Shown here piece after piece: positions 1 through 6,590 of a stretch of 14,089 nucleotides of DNA. Each line of letters begins with the position of its first letter. Position 1 is the stretch's first letter. The stretch spans positions 1 to 14,089 of the forward strand of contig JAGNNB010000031.1 in the NCBI GenBank assembly GCA_017990865.1. Reading direction: 5' to 3'. The translations under genes were made by a program, and so were the position numbers. The DNA is from Lysobacteraceae bacterium (GTDB lineage Bacteria > Pseudomonadota > Gammaproteobacteria > Xanthomonadales > Xanthomonadaceae). The notes below the pieces were generated by a model that saw nothing but the letters and a program-made list of their open reading frames with translations, was not told the origin of the DNA and ran no database searches.

Positions 1-8
1 TTCCGAAC

Positions 9-1697
9 ATGCCGAACAATGATGGCGACGTCGTACCGGGCCGCCCGGTACTGGTGGACGAGCGAGGCCGGCCGATCAAGAAAGACGATGTCGAAGTGGC
101 CTTGGCCACACAGGCCGATCTGAGGGCCTACGCCGACGCCAACCGCCAACTGGGCCAAATGCAGGTCCCGGCGCTGGTGAGCAGCGACCGACCCAACGAA
201 CGTTTGTTCGTCGCCGTGCTGGACGGTACCGGCAACGACATGAACGACGTGTCGAAAGGCGCGCGGACGGGCGTTGCGCAGATTCATCAAGAAATCCAGC
301 AACAACGCGCCGGCGGGGTCACCAACGTCGCCTCCGGTTACGTCACCGGGCCGGGGACGAAGTCCTACGGCAATTGGGACGCAGCGACCGGGCATACCTT
401 CGAAGAACGCGCCGAATACATGTACCGGCAGTTCACGGAACAATCGGCCCGCTGGCTGAAGGAAAACCCCAATGCGGATATCCGCGTCGCCGCGATCGGT
501 TTCAGCCGCGGCGCGGAAGAGGCGGCTTATTTCACCCGGATCGTCGACGAACGCGGCATTCAGGACCCGTCCGGCGCCAAGTACAAGTTCACCCACGACG
601 GCTTGATCACCAGCGTCGAATACACCAAACCGCCGCTGGTGGAGCCGGGCCAAGTCAAACAGGCCGCCTTGCTGGAGGACCCGGTCGCGACCGGCGACCC
701 GCGCAATTACGATCGTCGCCTGCCGCCGTCCGTCGTGTCCGCCCTGCAGATCACCGCTCGCGACGAGACCCGCGACCAGTTCGTCGGGACGCCGCATTTG
801 CCGGCCGGGTTCAGCGACAACAATCGCTCGCTCAACATCACCGTTCCCGGCGCGCACAGCGACATCGGCGACGGCTATTTCGCGAACGGCTTGGGCACCC
901 GCAACACCAATATCGCCAAGCAATACCTCAACGGCCTGGTGGACAACCCCACACCGCTGCTCACGCTGCGCCCCGAGGCGCAGGGCTTGACGGCGCAAAG
1001 CAGCAACGTCATCCACGATTCCGAACGCCACAACTCCTGGATCTACACCCGCATGGGTTTCGACAGGGACGGCGTTCGCGATGTGAACACCCAACTGGGC
1101 GCGACACGTTACGAATACCAAGGCGGGCCGCATGGCGGTGCGATGGTGCCCGCGGTGCCGACGGCGGAGGAACGTCGGCGCGAACCGGTGGATCCGAAGC
1201 TCACCCAGGGCCTGGAATACCGCGCTTTGCCGATCGCACCCGCTCCCGGCACGCCGGCGCCCAATCGGGCGGAACTGCAACCGAACAACGGTGCGCCGCC
1301 GACCGTCGTGGAACCCGGGCACCCCGGCAATCAGATCTACCGGCAGGCGCTGCAGGGCATCGAAAAATCGCCGAATATTCCGCCCAACAGCCTGGACGAG
1401 GGTCAGCGCAGCCGTGTCGCCGCAGCGTTGACCGCCACCGCCGTGGAAGGGCCGGACCCGCTCAGAAAGATCGATGTCGTGCTGTACAACCGCAAGGCTG
1501 ACGGCGTGATCGCGATGGAAGGCGGCGTCAACGACCCGACGCAGAAACTGAAGTCGGTGCCGCTGGATCAAGCCATGAATACGCCGGTGCAGGAATCGAG
1601 CAAACGCGTCGAAGTCGCCCTGGACGAGAATGCGCGGGCACAGCGCACGCCCACGCCGCAGCAAGACGTGCCCACGGTCGCCGCGCCCTCCCGCTGA
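9..1697 (+). CDS. DUF2235-type lipase-like effector with XVIPCD-like C-terminus (putative X-T4SS substrate), copy 1
   Basis: This 562-aa protein is a predicted alpha/beta-hydrolase of the DUF2235 (Tle1-like phospholipase) group, probably a toxin delivered into rival bacteria. The DUF2235 landmarks occur in order: DGTGND at residues 72-77, the nucleophile elbow GFSRG at 164-168 (Ser166), EDPV with Asp224, ARDETR at 250-255, and PGAHSDIGDGY at 280-290 with His283. Ser166, Asp224 and His283 form a plausible triad. A Pro-rich linker (about 375-437) leads to a tail starting HPGNQIYRQA (438) and ending in NTPVQES (524-530), then a Gln-rich end. That tail resembles XVIPCD, the recruitment domain for the VirD4 coupling protein of the Xanthomonadales T4SS. 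There is no signal peptide, as expected for a T4SS substrate. The reading frame is open to the window edge, so the true start may lie upstream. About half the conserved core is shared with the protein at 8887-10836. The T4SS assignment is inferred; no secretion genes are present here. Confidence 0.8.
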   Translation: MPNNDGDVVPGRPVLVDERGRPIKKDDVEVALATQADLRAYADANRQLGQMQVPALVSSDRPNERLFVAVLDGTGNDMNDVSKGARTGVAQIHQEIQQQRAGGVTNVASGYVTGPGTKSYGNWDAATGHTFEERAEYMYRQFTEQSARWLKENPNADIRVAAIGFSRGAEEAAYFTRIVDERGIQDPSGAKYKFTHDGLITSVEYTKPPLVEPGQVKQAALLEDPVATGDPRNYDRRLPPSVVSALQITARDETRDQFVGTPHLPAGFSDNNRSLNITVPGAHSDIGDGYFANGLGTRNTNIAKQYLNGLVDNPTPLLTLRPEAQGLTAQSSNVIHDSERHNSWIYTRMGFDRDGVRDVNTQLGATRYEYQGGPHGGAMVPAVPTAEERRREPVDPKLTQGLEYRALPIAPAPGTPAPNRAELQPNNGAPPTVVEPGHPGNQIYRQALQGIEKSPNIPPNSLDEGQRSRVAAALTATAVEGPDPLRKIDVVLYNRKADGVIAMEGGVNDPTQKLKSVPLDQAMNTPVQESSKRVEVALDENARAQRTPTPQQDVPTVAAPSR

Positions 1698-1726
1698 GCC
1701 GCATCCTCGGCGACCGCAGCGCGGGT

Positions 1727-1776
1727 GGCAGGGCGGCTCGCCTTGCCGCCGGCATGCGGGCTCTCATTTTCTGTTT
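1727..1776 (+). terminator. Possible intrinsic terminator after effector copy 1
   Basis: A nine-pair stem (GGCAGGGCG, loop GCT, CGCCTTGCC, with one G-U pair) covers 1727-1747. A second short stem, CCGC with GCGG, follows, and then a T-rich stretch at 1761-1776 (CTCTCATTTTCTGTTT). The T-rich run directly follows the second stem, not the first, so the shape is imperfect. It lies about 30 bases after the effector stop codon, the right place for termination. Confidence 0.4.
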
Positions 1777-1796
1777 CGGCTCGCCACAACAGAAAA
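1767..1796. repeat. Perfect 9-bp inverted repeat, AT-rich
   Basis: TTTTCTGTT (1767-1775) is matched exactly by AACAGAAAA (1788-1796) across a 12-nt loop. AT-rich arms stand out in this GC-rich region. It could be a bidirectional terminator element (T-run on either strand) or a protein-binding site. Confidence 0.6.
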
Positions 1797-1799
1797 CGA

Positions 1800-1820
1800 C
1801 GATCGCGCCGCGCGCGATCG
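1800..1820. repeat. Perfect 9-bp inverted repeat, GC-rich hairpin
   Basis: CGATCGCGC (1800-1808) pairs with GCGCGATCG (1812-1820) around a three-base loop. On the minus strand the stem is followed by a T-run (the complement of GAAAAC), so it would work better as a terminator for leftward transcription, although no leftward gene is seen. Together with the neighbouring AT-rich repeat it makes two adjacent stem-loops within 55 bp. Confidence 0.55.
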
Positions 1821-1955
1821 CATGGGCATGGCGATGCTCCACATGGAACGAAAACCGCGGACGGAGTCACATCCTCGCAGCGCTCGTGCCGCATTCGTAC
1901 TGCGCTGATGTCGCCTTGGCGCGGCATCTGACCCGCGAAGGCCGTACCCGCGAAC

Positions 1956-2021
1956 TAACGCTTGTTTAATCGCATGCTTACATGCGGGTAACAACCGGCT
2001 AATCGAGATTTAATCGAGACC
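1956..2021. promoter_or_regulatory. Six tandem 11-bp TAA-headed units; candidate OmpR-family regulator operator array
   Basis: Units begin at 1956, 1967, 1978, 1989, 2000 and 2011 with exact 11-bp spacing. Their first three bases are TAA, TAA, TTA, TAA, TAA and TAA. The last two units share TAATCGAGA, and the second also starts TAATCG. An imperfect seventh unit (TAC) may begin at 1945. An 11-bp direct-repeat period, one helical turn, is the known arrangement for dimers of OmpR/PhoB/PhoP-type regulators, and such a regulator is encoded at 6591-7313. A small inverted repeat, CGCATG-CTTA-CATGCG (1971-1986), lies inside. The array ends 7 bp before the annotated start at 2029, so bound protein could block initiation, or the true start may be further in. 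The binding role is inferred. Confidence 0.55.
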
Positions 2022-2028
2022 GACGAGC

Positions 2029-2730
2029 ATGCGTCCCATGCTCGCCTCATCCTCGAACATCTTCCCGACCTCGAATTCGACGTCCGCCGTGCGCCGATTG
2101 CACTCCGAGCGCGTCGAATCCGATCATCCCGATCGCGCCGAAGCGGAAGCGTTCGTCGCCGCCGTCTATCGCGAACGCTACGGTGCGGAGCTGCGCAGCT
2201 TTCTGCCGCATTTGATCGCCTTCCGCGACGAAGCGCGCGAATTGCGCGCGGTGGTGGGGCTTCGCTACGCGCGCGAAGGGCGTTTGTTCGTCGAGCGTTA
2301 TCTTGACGCCGATGCCGAGTCCGAAATCGCGCGCGCCCAGCGCACGCCGATACCGCGCGAACGCGTGGTCGAAGTGGGCAATTTCGCGTCGCGCACGCCC
2401 GGCGACGCGCGCGAAGTGATCGTGCGCTTGACTGGCCTGCTGCATGCCGAAGGCCTGCGTTGGGTGTTGTTCGCGGCGACGCGGCAACTGCGCAACACTT
2501 TCGATCGGCTGTATCTGCAGACCGTGCCGCTGGCGCCCGCGGATCCAGCGCGCGTGCAGGACAGCGATAATCAATGGGGTCGCTACTACGACGCCAAACC
2601 CATGGTGTTGAGCGGCGATCTCGCGTCCGGTTTCGCCTATTTGCAGCGCCGTGCCGACGCCGCGGACCCCGCCGAACGCGGTTGGTGGTTATCGCTGCCG
2701 TTGAGCGCATCGTGCGCGGCATCGGCATGA
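2029..2730 (+). CDS. Thermostable hemolysin family protein (T_hemolysin, GNAT/LuxI-like)
   Basis: The 233-aa protein matches the family named after Vibrio delta-type thermostable hemolysin. The best-conserved stretches are HPDRAEAEAFVAAVYRERYGAEL (residues 33-55), VGLRYAREGRLFVERYLD (76-93), VVEVGNFAS (113-121), and NTFDRLYL (156-163). It has no signal peptide or membrane segment, so a secreted pore-former is unlikely. The layout, with a Glu-Val-Gly-Asn-Phe motif after a FVERYLD strand, resembles acyl-homoserine-lactone synthases of the GNAT fold, which would suit acyl transfer in a pathway with the next gene's acid-activating enzyme; this is inference. It is the first gene of a five-gene run, overlapping the next by ATGA. 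The start is uncertain: ATG 2029 has a weak ribosome-binding site, ATG 2038 and GTG 2089 are in frame, and the first 20 residues are Ser/Thr/Asn-rich and do not look conserved. Confidence 0.8.
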   Translation: MRPMLASSSNIFPTSNSTSAVRRLHSERVESDHPDRAEAEAFVAAVYRERYGAELRSFLPHLIAFRDEARELRAVVGLRYAREGRLFVERYLDADAESEIARAQRTPIPRERVVEVGNFASRTPGDAREVIVRLTGLLHAEGLRWVLFAATRQLRNTFDRLYLQTVPLAPADPARVQDSDNQWGRYYDAKPMVLSGDLASGFAYLQRRADAADPAERGWWLSLPLSASCAASA

Positions 2731-4334
2731 CGCAGCGAAGTACACCGGAGGCGTCGCATCCGAAGGCGTCCCATTCGACACCAGATGCGGCGTCCGACAT
2801 CACATTCGACGCGATGTTCGATGCCTTGCCATCGTCGTCGTTGCGCGTGCTGTCCGCCGACGGCGAATACGATGCGCGCTCGCTCGCCGATGCCGTCGCG
2901 CGCTGCGCCGATGCGTTGACGCAGGCGGGCTTGCGGCGCGTCGCCAGCCGTTTGGATAACGGTGCGCCGTGGTTGATTCTTGATCTGGCGCTGCGCCGCA
3001 TCGAAGGCGCGCATATTCCGCTGCCGACCTTCTTCACGCCCGCGCAAACCGAGCATGCGTTACGCGCCAGCGGCGCGGAGGCCGTGGTCGCGGCCGAAAC
3101 GATGGCGCTGCCGGGCGCGATATCGTTGACCTCTGGCCTGCGCGCCACACGTCTCGAACCCGCGACCGTCGCGCTGCCCACCGGCACGGCTTGCATCACC
3201 TACACCTCCGGCACCACCGCGCAGGCGAAAGGCGTGTGCTTGAACGCATCGTCGATGCTGCGCGTCGCGACTTCGCTGACCGAAGCCACCGCATCGCTGC
3301 GTCCGCGTCGTCATCTGTGTTTGATGCCGCTCTCCACGCTGCTGGAAAACATCGCGGGCGTGTATGCGGCATGGTTGACCGATGCGGAGATCGCGGTGCC
3401 GTCGCTGACCGAGATCGGCTACAGCGGCGCGGCCGGGCTCGATATCGCCGCGTTGCTGCGTTGCCTGCATCGCTATCGCCCCGAAAGCGTCATCGTGTTT
3501 CCGCAATTGCTGTTGGCGCTGACGATGGCGGCAGAACAAGGCCACGCCTTGCCGTTGTCGTTGCGCTTCGTCGCCGTCGGCGGCGGGCGCGTGGGTGAGG
3601 GTTTGCTCGCGCGCGCGGCGGCGGTGGGTTTGCCGGTGTACGAAGGCTACGGCCTGACCGAATGCGCGTCGGTGGTCTGCTTGAATCGTCCCGAAGCGTT
3701 GCGTCCCGGCAGCGTCGGTCGGCCGTTGTCGCATGCGCGCGTGTTCGTGCGCGACGAGGCGTTGTGGGTCGATGGCGTGCGCTGCCTCGGCTATCTCGAT
3801 GGCGACGACCTGCCGCCGGGGCCGATCGCCACCGGCGATCTCGGCCGCATCGACGACGACGGCTTCGTGCATGTCACTGGCCGCCGCAAGCACATGTTCA
3901 TCACCGCATACGGTCGCAACGTGTCGCCCGAATGGGTGGAAACCGAAGTGCTACAGCACCCGTTGTTCGCGCAGGCCATCGTGTTGGGCGAAGCGCGTCC
4001 GCACAACGTCGCGGTGCTGAGCCTGCGCCGCGCCGATACCGACGACGCGGCCATCCGTCGCGCGCTGGTCGAGATCAACCGCGGTCTGCCCGACTACGCG
4101 CAAGTGAGCGATTACGTGCGCGCCGATGCACCGTTCGCGGTCGAGAACGGATTGCTCACGCCGAACGGACGTGTGCGCCGCGACGCCATCGCGCAGCAGT
4201 ACGCCGATGCGATCGCCGCGCGTTACGCCGACGAAGCCGCGCCGTTCGCCATCGCCCGCGTCGCCGACCACGACGCGCGCCACGACGCATCCAACGACAC
4301 ACCCCACGAAACACGCTACGAGACGACCGCATGA
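2727..4334 (+). CDS. AMP-binding acyl-activating enzyme (ANL superfamily; fatty-acid/carboxylate:CoA ligase-like)
   Basis: The 535-aa cytoplasmic enzyme should activate a carboxylic acid as acyl-AMP, with transfer to CoA or another acceptor. Motifs in order: the P-loop YTSGTTAQAKG (residues 159-169), GGGRVGEG (285-292), GYGLTE (307-312), TGDLGRIDDDGFVHVTGRRK (369-388) including the hinge region, and the A10 region LLTPNGRVRR (476-485). In most relatives A10 has a catalytic Lys in a GK motif; here the aligned position is Arg482, so half-reaction chemistry may differ. The start at 2727 was chosen because its ATG overlaps the previous stop as ATGA; a longer in-frame start at 2574 lies inside the preceding gene. 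The N-terminal (about 1-25) and C-terminal (about 505-535) tails are rich in His, Asp, Ser and Thr and look like linkers. The substrate is not readable from sequence. The gene sits between a possible acyltransferase and an HDO-type oxidase. Confidence 0.85.
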   Translation: MTQRSTPEASHPKASHSTPDAASDITFDAMFDALPSSSLRVLSADGEYDARSLADAVARCADALTQAGLRRVASRLDNGAPWLILDLALRRIEGAHIPLPTFFTPAQTEHALRASGAEAVVAAETMALPGAISLTSGLRATRLEPATVALPTGTACITYTSGTTAQAKGVCLNASSMLRVATSLTEATASLRPRRHLCLMPLSTLLENIAGVYAAWLTDAEIAVPSLTEIGYSGAAGLDIAALLRCLHRYRPESVIVFPQLLLALTMAAEQGHALPLSLRFVAVGGGRVGEGLLARAAAVGLPVYEGYGLTECASVVCLNRPEALRPGSVGRPLSHARVFVRDEALWVDGVRCLGYLDGDDLPPGPIATGDLGRIDDDGFVHVTGRRKHMFITAYGRNVSPEWVETEVLQHPLFAQAIVLGEARPHNVAVLSLRRADTDDAAIRRALVEINRGLPDYAQVSDYVRADAPFAVENGLLTPNGRVRRDAIAQQYADAIAARYADEAAPFAIARVADHDARHDASNDTPHETRYETTA

Positions 4335-5029
4335 GTTTTCACGACGACCTGATCGCCGCCACCGGCACCGAACGCGACGCGCTGTTATCGGTGCCGATCA
4401 TCCGCGATGCGCTCGACGGACGGATCGCGCCGCTCGACTACATCGCCTTCCTCACCCAGGCCTACCATCACGTGCGCCATACCGTGCCGCTGTTGATGGC
4501 CTGCGGCGCGCGCTTGCCGGCGCGCTTGGAATGGCTGCGCAGCGCGATCGGCGAGTACATCGAGGAAGAGATGGGCCATCAGGAATGGATTCTCGACGAC
4601 ATCGTCGCCTGCGGCGGCGATCGCGAGACCGCCGCGAACGCGACGCCTGCGTTCGCCACCGAAATGATGGTCGCTTACGCCTACGACACCATCGCCCGCG
4701 GCAACCCGGTCGGTTTCTTCGGCATGGTGCTGGTGCTGGAAGGCACCAGCGTCGCGCTCGCCACGCGCGTCGCGGAAGCGATCGAACACGGTTTGAGTCT
4801 GCCGCGCAATGCCTTCTCGTATCTGCGTTCGCATGGCGAACTCGATATCGAACACACCGGTTTCTACGAGACGTTGATGAACCGTCTGGACGATGCCGAC
4901 GACCGCGCCGCCGTGGTGCATGCCGCGCGCCGGTTCTATCGCTTGTACGGCGATGTCTTCCGCGGCCTGCGCGACGAGGCGCCCGCCGCCAACGACGCGT
5001 TGCCCCGTCTCGCCGCGGAGGCCGCATGA
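4331..5029 (+). CDS. TenA/PqqC-like iron-containing redox enzyme (heme-oxygenase-like diiron oxidase candidate)
   Basis: This 232-aa all-helical protein belongs to the TenA/PqqC/heme-oxygenase-like group. Candidate metal ligands are the EEE-MGH cluster (Glu78-80, His83), Glu137 in LEGTS, and His168-Asp172-His175 in HGELDIEH. The HxxxDxxH spacing matches that recalled for the diiron oxidase CADD, and ExxH is as in UndA. UndA and CADD are oxygen-activating HDO enzymes (UndA decarboxylates fatty acids to alkenes). With an acid-activating enzyme just upstream, oxidation of a fatty-acid-like or amino-acid-like substrate is a fair inference. The thiaminase TenA is less likely because I see no clear catalytic Cys and there are no thiamine genes nearby. 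The start is fixed by the ATGA overlap with the previous stop, and the gene is coupled to the SDR gene by the same overlap. Expected to be cytoplasmic. Confidence 0.8.
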   Translation: MSFHDDLIAATGTERDALLSVPIIRDALDGRIAPLDYIAFLTQAYHHVRHTVPLLMACGARLPARLEWLRSAIGEYIEEEMGHQEWILDDIVACGGDRETAANATPAFATEMMVAYAYDTIARGNPVGFFGMVLVLEGTSVALATRVAEAIEHGLSLPRNAFSYLRSHGELDIEHTGFYETLMNRLDDADDRAAVVHAARRFYRLYGDVFRGLRDEAPAANDALPRLAAEAA

Positions 5030-5901
5030 GCGCGCTCGATCTGCGCGGGCGCACCGTCGTACTCACCGGCGCCTCCGGCGGTATCGGCGCGGCGTTGACC
5101 GCCGAATTCGTCGCCGCCGGCGCGCGCGTGCTCGCCATCGGTCGCGATGCCGCACGCCTGCAGCGCGTGGTTCAAACGCATCCGCAGGGCGCCGTCATGG
5201 CACTGGTGGCCGATGTCGCCGAAGCCGACGACCGCGCCGCGATCGTCGCGCGCGCAAGCGCCGAGAACGCATCGGTGCTGGTGCTGGCCCACGCGCAGGC
5301 GGCGTTCGGGTTGTTCGAGGCGCAAAGCGACGACGCGCTGGAACGCATGCTGCGTACGAATTTGACCGCGCCGATGTTGTTGATCCGCGCCTTGTTGCCG
5401 ACGTTGCGCGCGAAAGCGAGCGCGCAGGCGCCGGCCGCGGTGGTCGCGGTCGGTTCCACGTTCGGCGCGCTGGCGTTCCCAGGCTTCGCCGGCTACAGCG
5501 CGAGCAAGTACGGATTGCGCGGTCTGATCGAAGGGCTGCATCGCGAATACGCCGATACGCCAATCCGCTTCCAATACCTCGCGCCGCGCGCGACGCGCAC
5601 CGATTTCAACAGCGCCGCCGTGGTGGCGATGAATCGCGAATTGAAGACCGCCGAAGATGCGCCCGAGGCGGTGGCCGCCGCGTTGCGCGCCGCGATCGAA
5701 CGCGGCACCGCGCGCAAACAACTGGGCTGGCCCGAAGCCTTGTTCGTGCGCCTCAACGCGCTGCTGCCCGGATTGATCGATCGCAACCTGAAAACCCAAT
5801 TGCCTGTGGTGCGCCGCCATGCCGCGTCGTCGCCGTCCGTTCCGCCCGCTTCAGTTCAATCCGCTTCAGTTCCGTCTTCGCCCGTGGAGGCTCCGCAATG
5901 A
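5026..5901 (+). CDS. Short-chain dehydrogenase/reductase (SDR family oxidoreductase)
   Basis: The 291-aa protein is a classical-type SDR, an NAD(P)-dependent oxidoreductase. TGASGGIG (residues 14-21) binds the cofactor, Asp63 follows in VADV, Asn112 sits in TNLT, and the catalytic set is Ser144 (GSTFG), Tyr157 and Lys161 (YSASK). Arg40 after the second strand suggests NADP preference. The usual NNAG motif is replaced by an AHAQ stretch (88-91), which is unusual. After the core there is a hydrophobic stretch (about 239-252, ALFVRLNALLPGLI) that could touch the membrane, then a Ser/Pro-rich tail (268-290) with an in-frame 5-aa repeat. The start overlaps the preceding stop as ATGA, and the stop overlaps the next start in the same way. 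It probably reduces or oxidises an intermediate made by the enzymes encoded upstream; the substrate is unknown. Confidence 0.88.
   Translation: MSALDLRGRTVVLTGASGGIGAALTAEFVAAGARVLAIGRDAARLQRVVQTHPQGAVMALVADVAEADDRAAIVARASAENASVLVLAHAQAAFGLFEAQSDDALERMLRTNLTAPMLLIRALLPTLRAKASAQAPAAVVAVGSTFGALAFPGFAGYSASKYGLRGLIEGLHREYADTPIRFQYLAPRATRTDFNSAAVVAMNRELKTAEDAPEAVAAALRAAIERGTARKQLGWPEALFVRLNALLPGLIDRNLKTQLPVVRRHAASSPSVPPASVQSASVPSSPVEAPQ
5846..5872 (+). repeat. 12-bp direct repeat at 15-bp period inside the SDR tail
   Basis: CCGCTTCAGTTC occurs at 5846-5857 and again at 5861-5872. The 15-bp period keeps frame and yields a five-residue repeat (PASVQ, SASVP) in the Ser/Pro-rich tail of the SDR. It looks like a small slippage duplication in a linker under weak constraint. 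Confidence 0.7.
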
Positions 5902-6569
5902 TTCTGTCCATCCAACACCGATTTTCGTCGCTCGCATTGATCGCCGGCTTGAGCCTGTCGGGCATCGTCTTCGCCGCCGATCCCAGTTTGCCCGCCGATG
6001 TCGGCGCGGTGCAGGACCAGTGGGCCGAGATCATGTACAAGACGCCCAAAGCCCAGCGCGCCGCTGCGCTCGAAACGCTGTCCAAACGCGTCGAAACCGC
6101 GCGAAAAGCGCACCCGAAAGATGCCGGCGCGTTGATCTGGGAAGGCATCGTGCTGTCCAGTTGGGCCGGCGAAAAAGGCGGGGTCGGCGCGCTCGGCTTG
6201 GTCAAGCAGGCGCGCAAGGATTTCGAACAGGCCATCGCGATCGAACCGAACGCGCTGTCGGGTTCGGCCTACACCAGCTTGGGCTCGCTGTACTACCAAG
6301 TGCCCGGTTGGCCGATCGGTTTCGGCGACGACGACAAGGCGCGGCAACTGCTGAAGAAAGCGCTGCAGATCGACCCCAACGGCATCGACGCGAATTATTT
6401 CTACGCCGATTTCCTGCACGAACAGGGCGAACACAAAGCCGCCGCCGCCGCGCTGGAAAAAGCCATCGCCGCGCCGCCGCGCCCCGGCCGCGAAACCGCC
6501 GATCAAGGCCGACGCAAAGAGGCGCAGGCGATGCTCGGCAAAGTCCGCGCGGAGCTTGCGAAGCACTAA
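5898..6569 (+). CDS. Secreted TPR-repeat protein, function unknown
   Basis: The 223-aa protein starts with a clear Sec signal peptide: basic start, hydrophobic stretch LALIAGLSLSGIVF (residues 12-25), and a likely cut after Ala26 (VFA-ADPS). The rest forms about three TPR-like helical pairs, around 78-120, 122-160 and 165-187, with typical endings such as AIAIEPN and ALQIDPN. A conserved-looking inserted loop, YYQVPGWPIGFGDDDKA (138-154), interrupts the second unit. TPR proteins bind partners rather than catalyse reactions, so in the periplasm it may present or scaffold something for the sensor kinase two genes on, or for export of the product; both are guesses. The start is fixed by the ATGA overlap with the SDR stop. 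It ends the overlapping five-gene run; the response-regulator gene follows after 21 bp. Confidence 0.8.
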   Translation: MILSIQHRFSSLALIAGLSLSGIVFAADPSLPADVGAVQDQWAEIMYKTPKAQRAAALETLSKRVETARKAHPKDAGALIWEGIVLSSWAGEKGGVGALGLVKQARKDFEQAIAIEPNALSGSAYTSLGSLYYQVPGWPIGFGDDDKARQLLKKALQIDPNGIDANYFYADFLHEQGEHKAAAAALEKAIAAPPRPGRETADQGRRKEAQAMLGKVRAELAKH

Positions 6570-6590
6570 GCGCCGCCGCACACTGCGCGC

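Larger units (their letters stand above)
1698..2028. other. 331-bp intergenic region between effector copy 1 and the biosynthetic-looking operon
   Basis: I see no credible gene here: the short open frames on both strands lack ribosome-binding sites and recognisable motifs. The first half holds a GC-rich hairpin followed by a T-rich run (possible terminator) and two perfect inverted repeats. About 1830-1940 shows nothing I can name. The last 70 bases are AT-richer than their surroundings and consist of 11-bp units in phase. The promoter of the downstream operon should lie here, but I could not pick convincing -35 and -10 boxes. Confidence 0.7.

Noticed and set aside
9..1697. Type VI secretion effector Tle1
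   Set aside because: The catalytic domain is of that type, but no VgrG, PAAR or Hcp gene is nearby and the tail looks like the T4SS XVIPCD domain.
2574..2726. Longer N-terminus for the acid-activating enzyme
   Set aside because: It would overlap the preceding gene by about 150 bp with an Arg-rich sequence unlike the family, whereas the ATGA start at 2727 matches the pattern of the other junctions.
1955..3199. Open frame of 414 aa on the minus strand over the first two operon genes
   Set aside because: Arg/Ala-rich composition and no motifs; overlaps two recognisable genes and the intergenic array.
4331..5029. Thiaminase TenA (thiamine salvage)
   Set aside because: No thiamine genes nearby, no clear catalytic Cys, and a diiron-like ligand set is visible instead.
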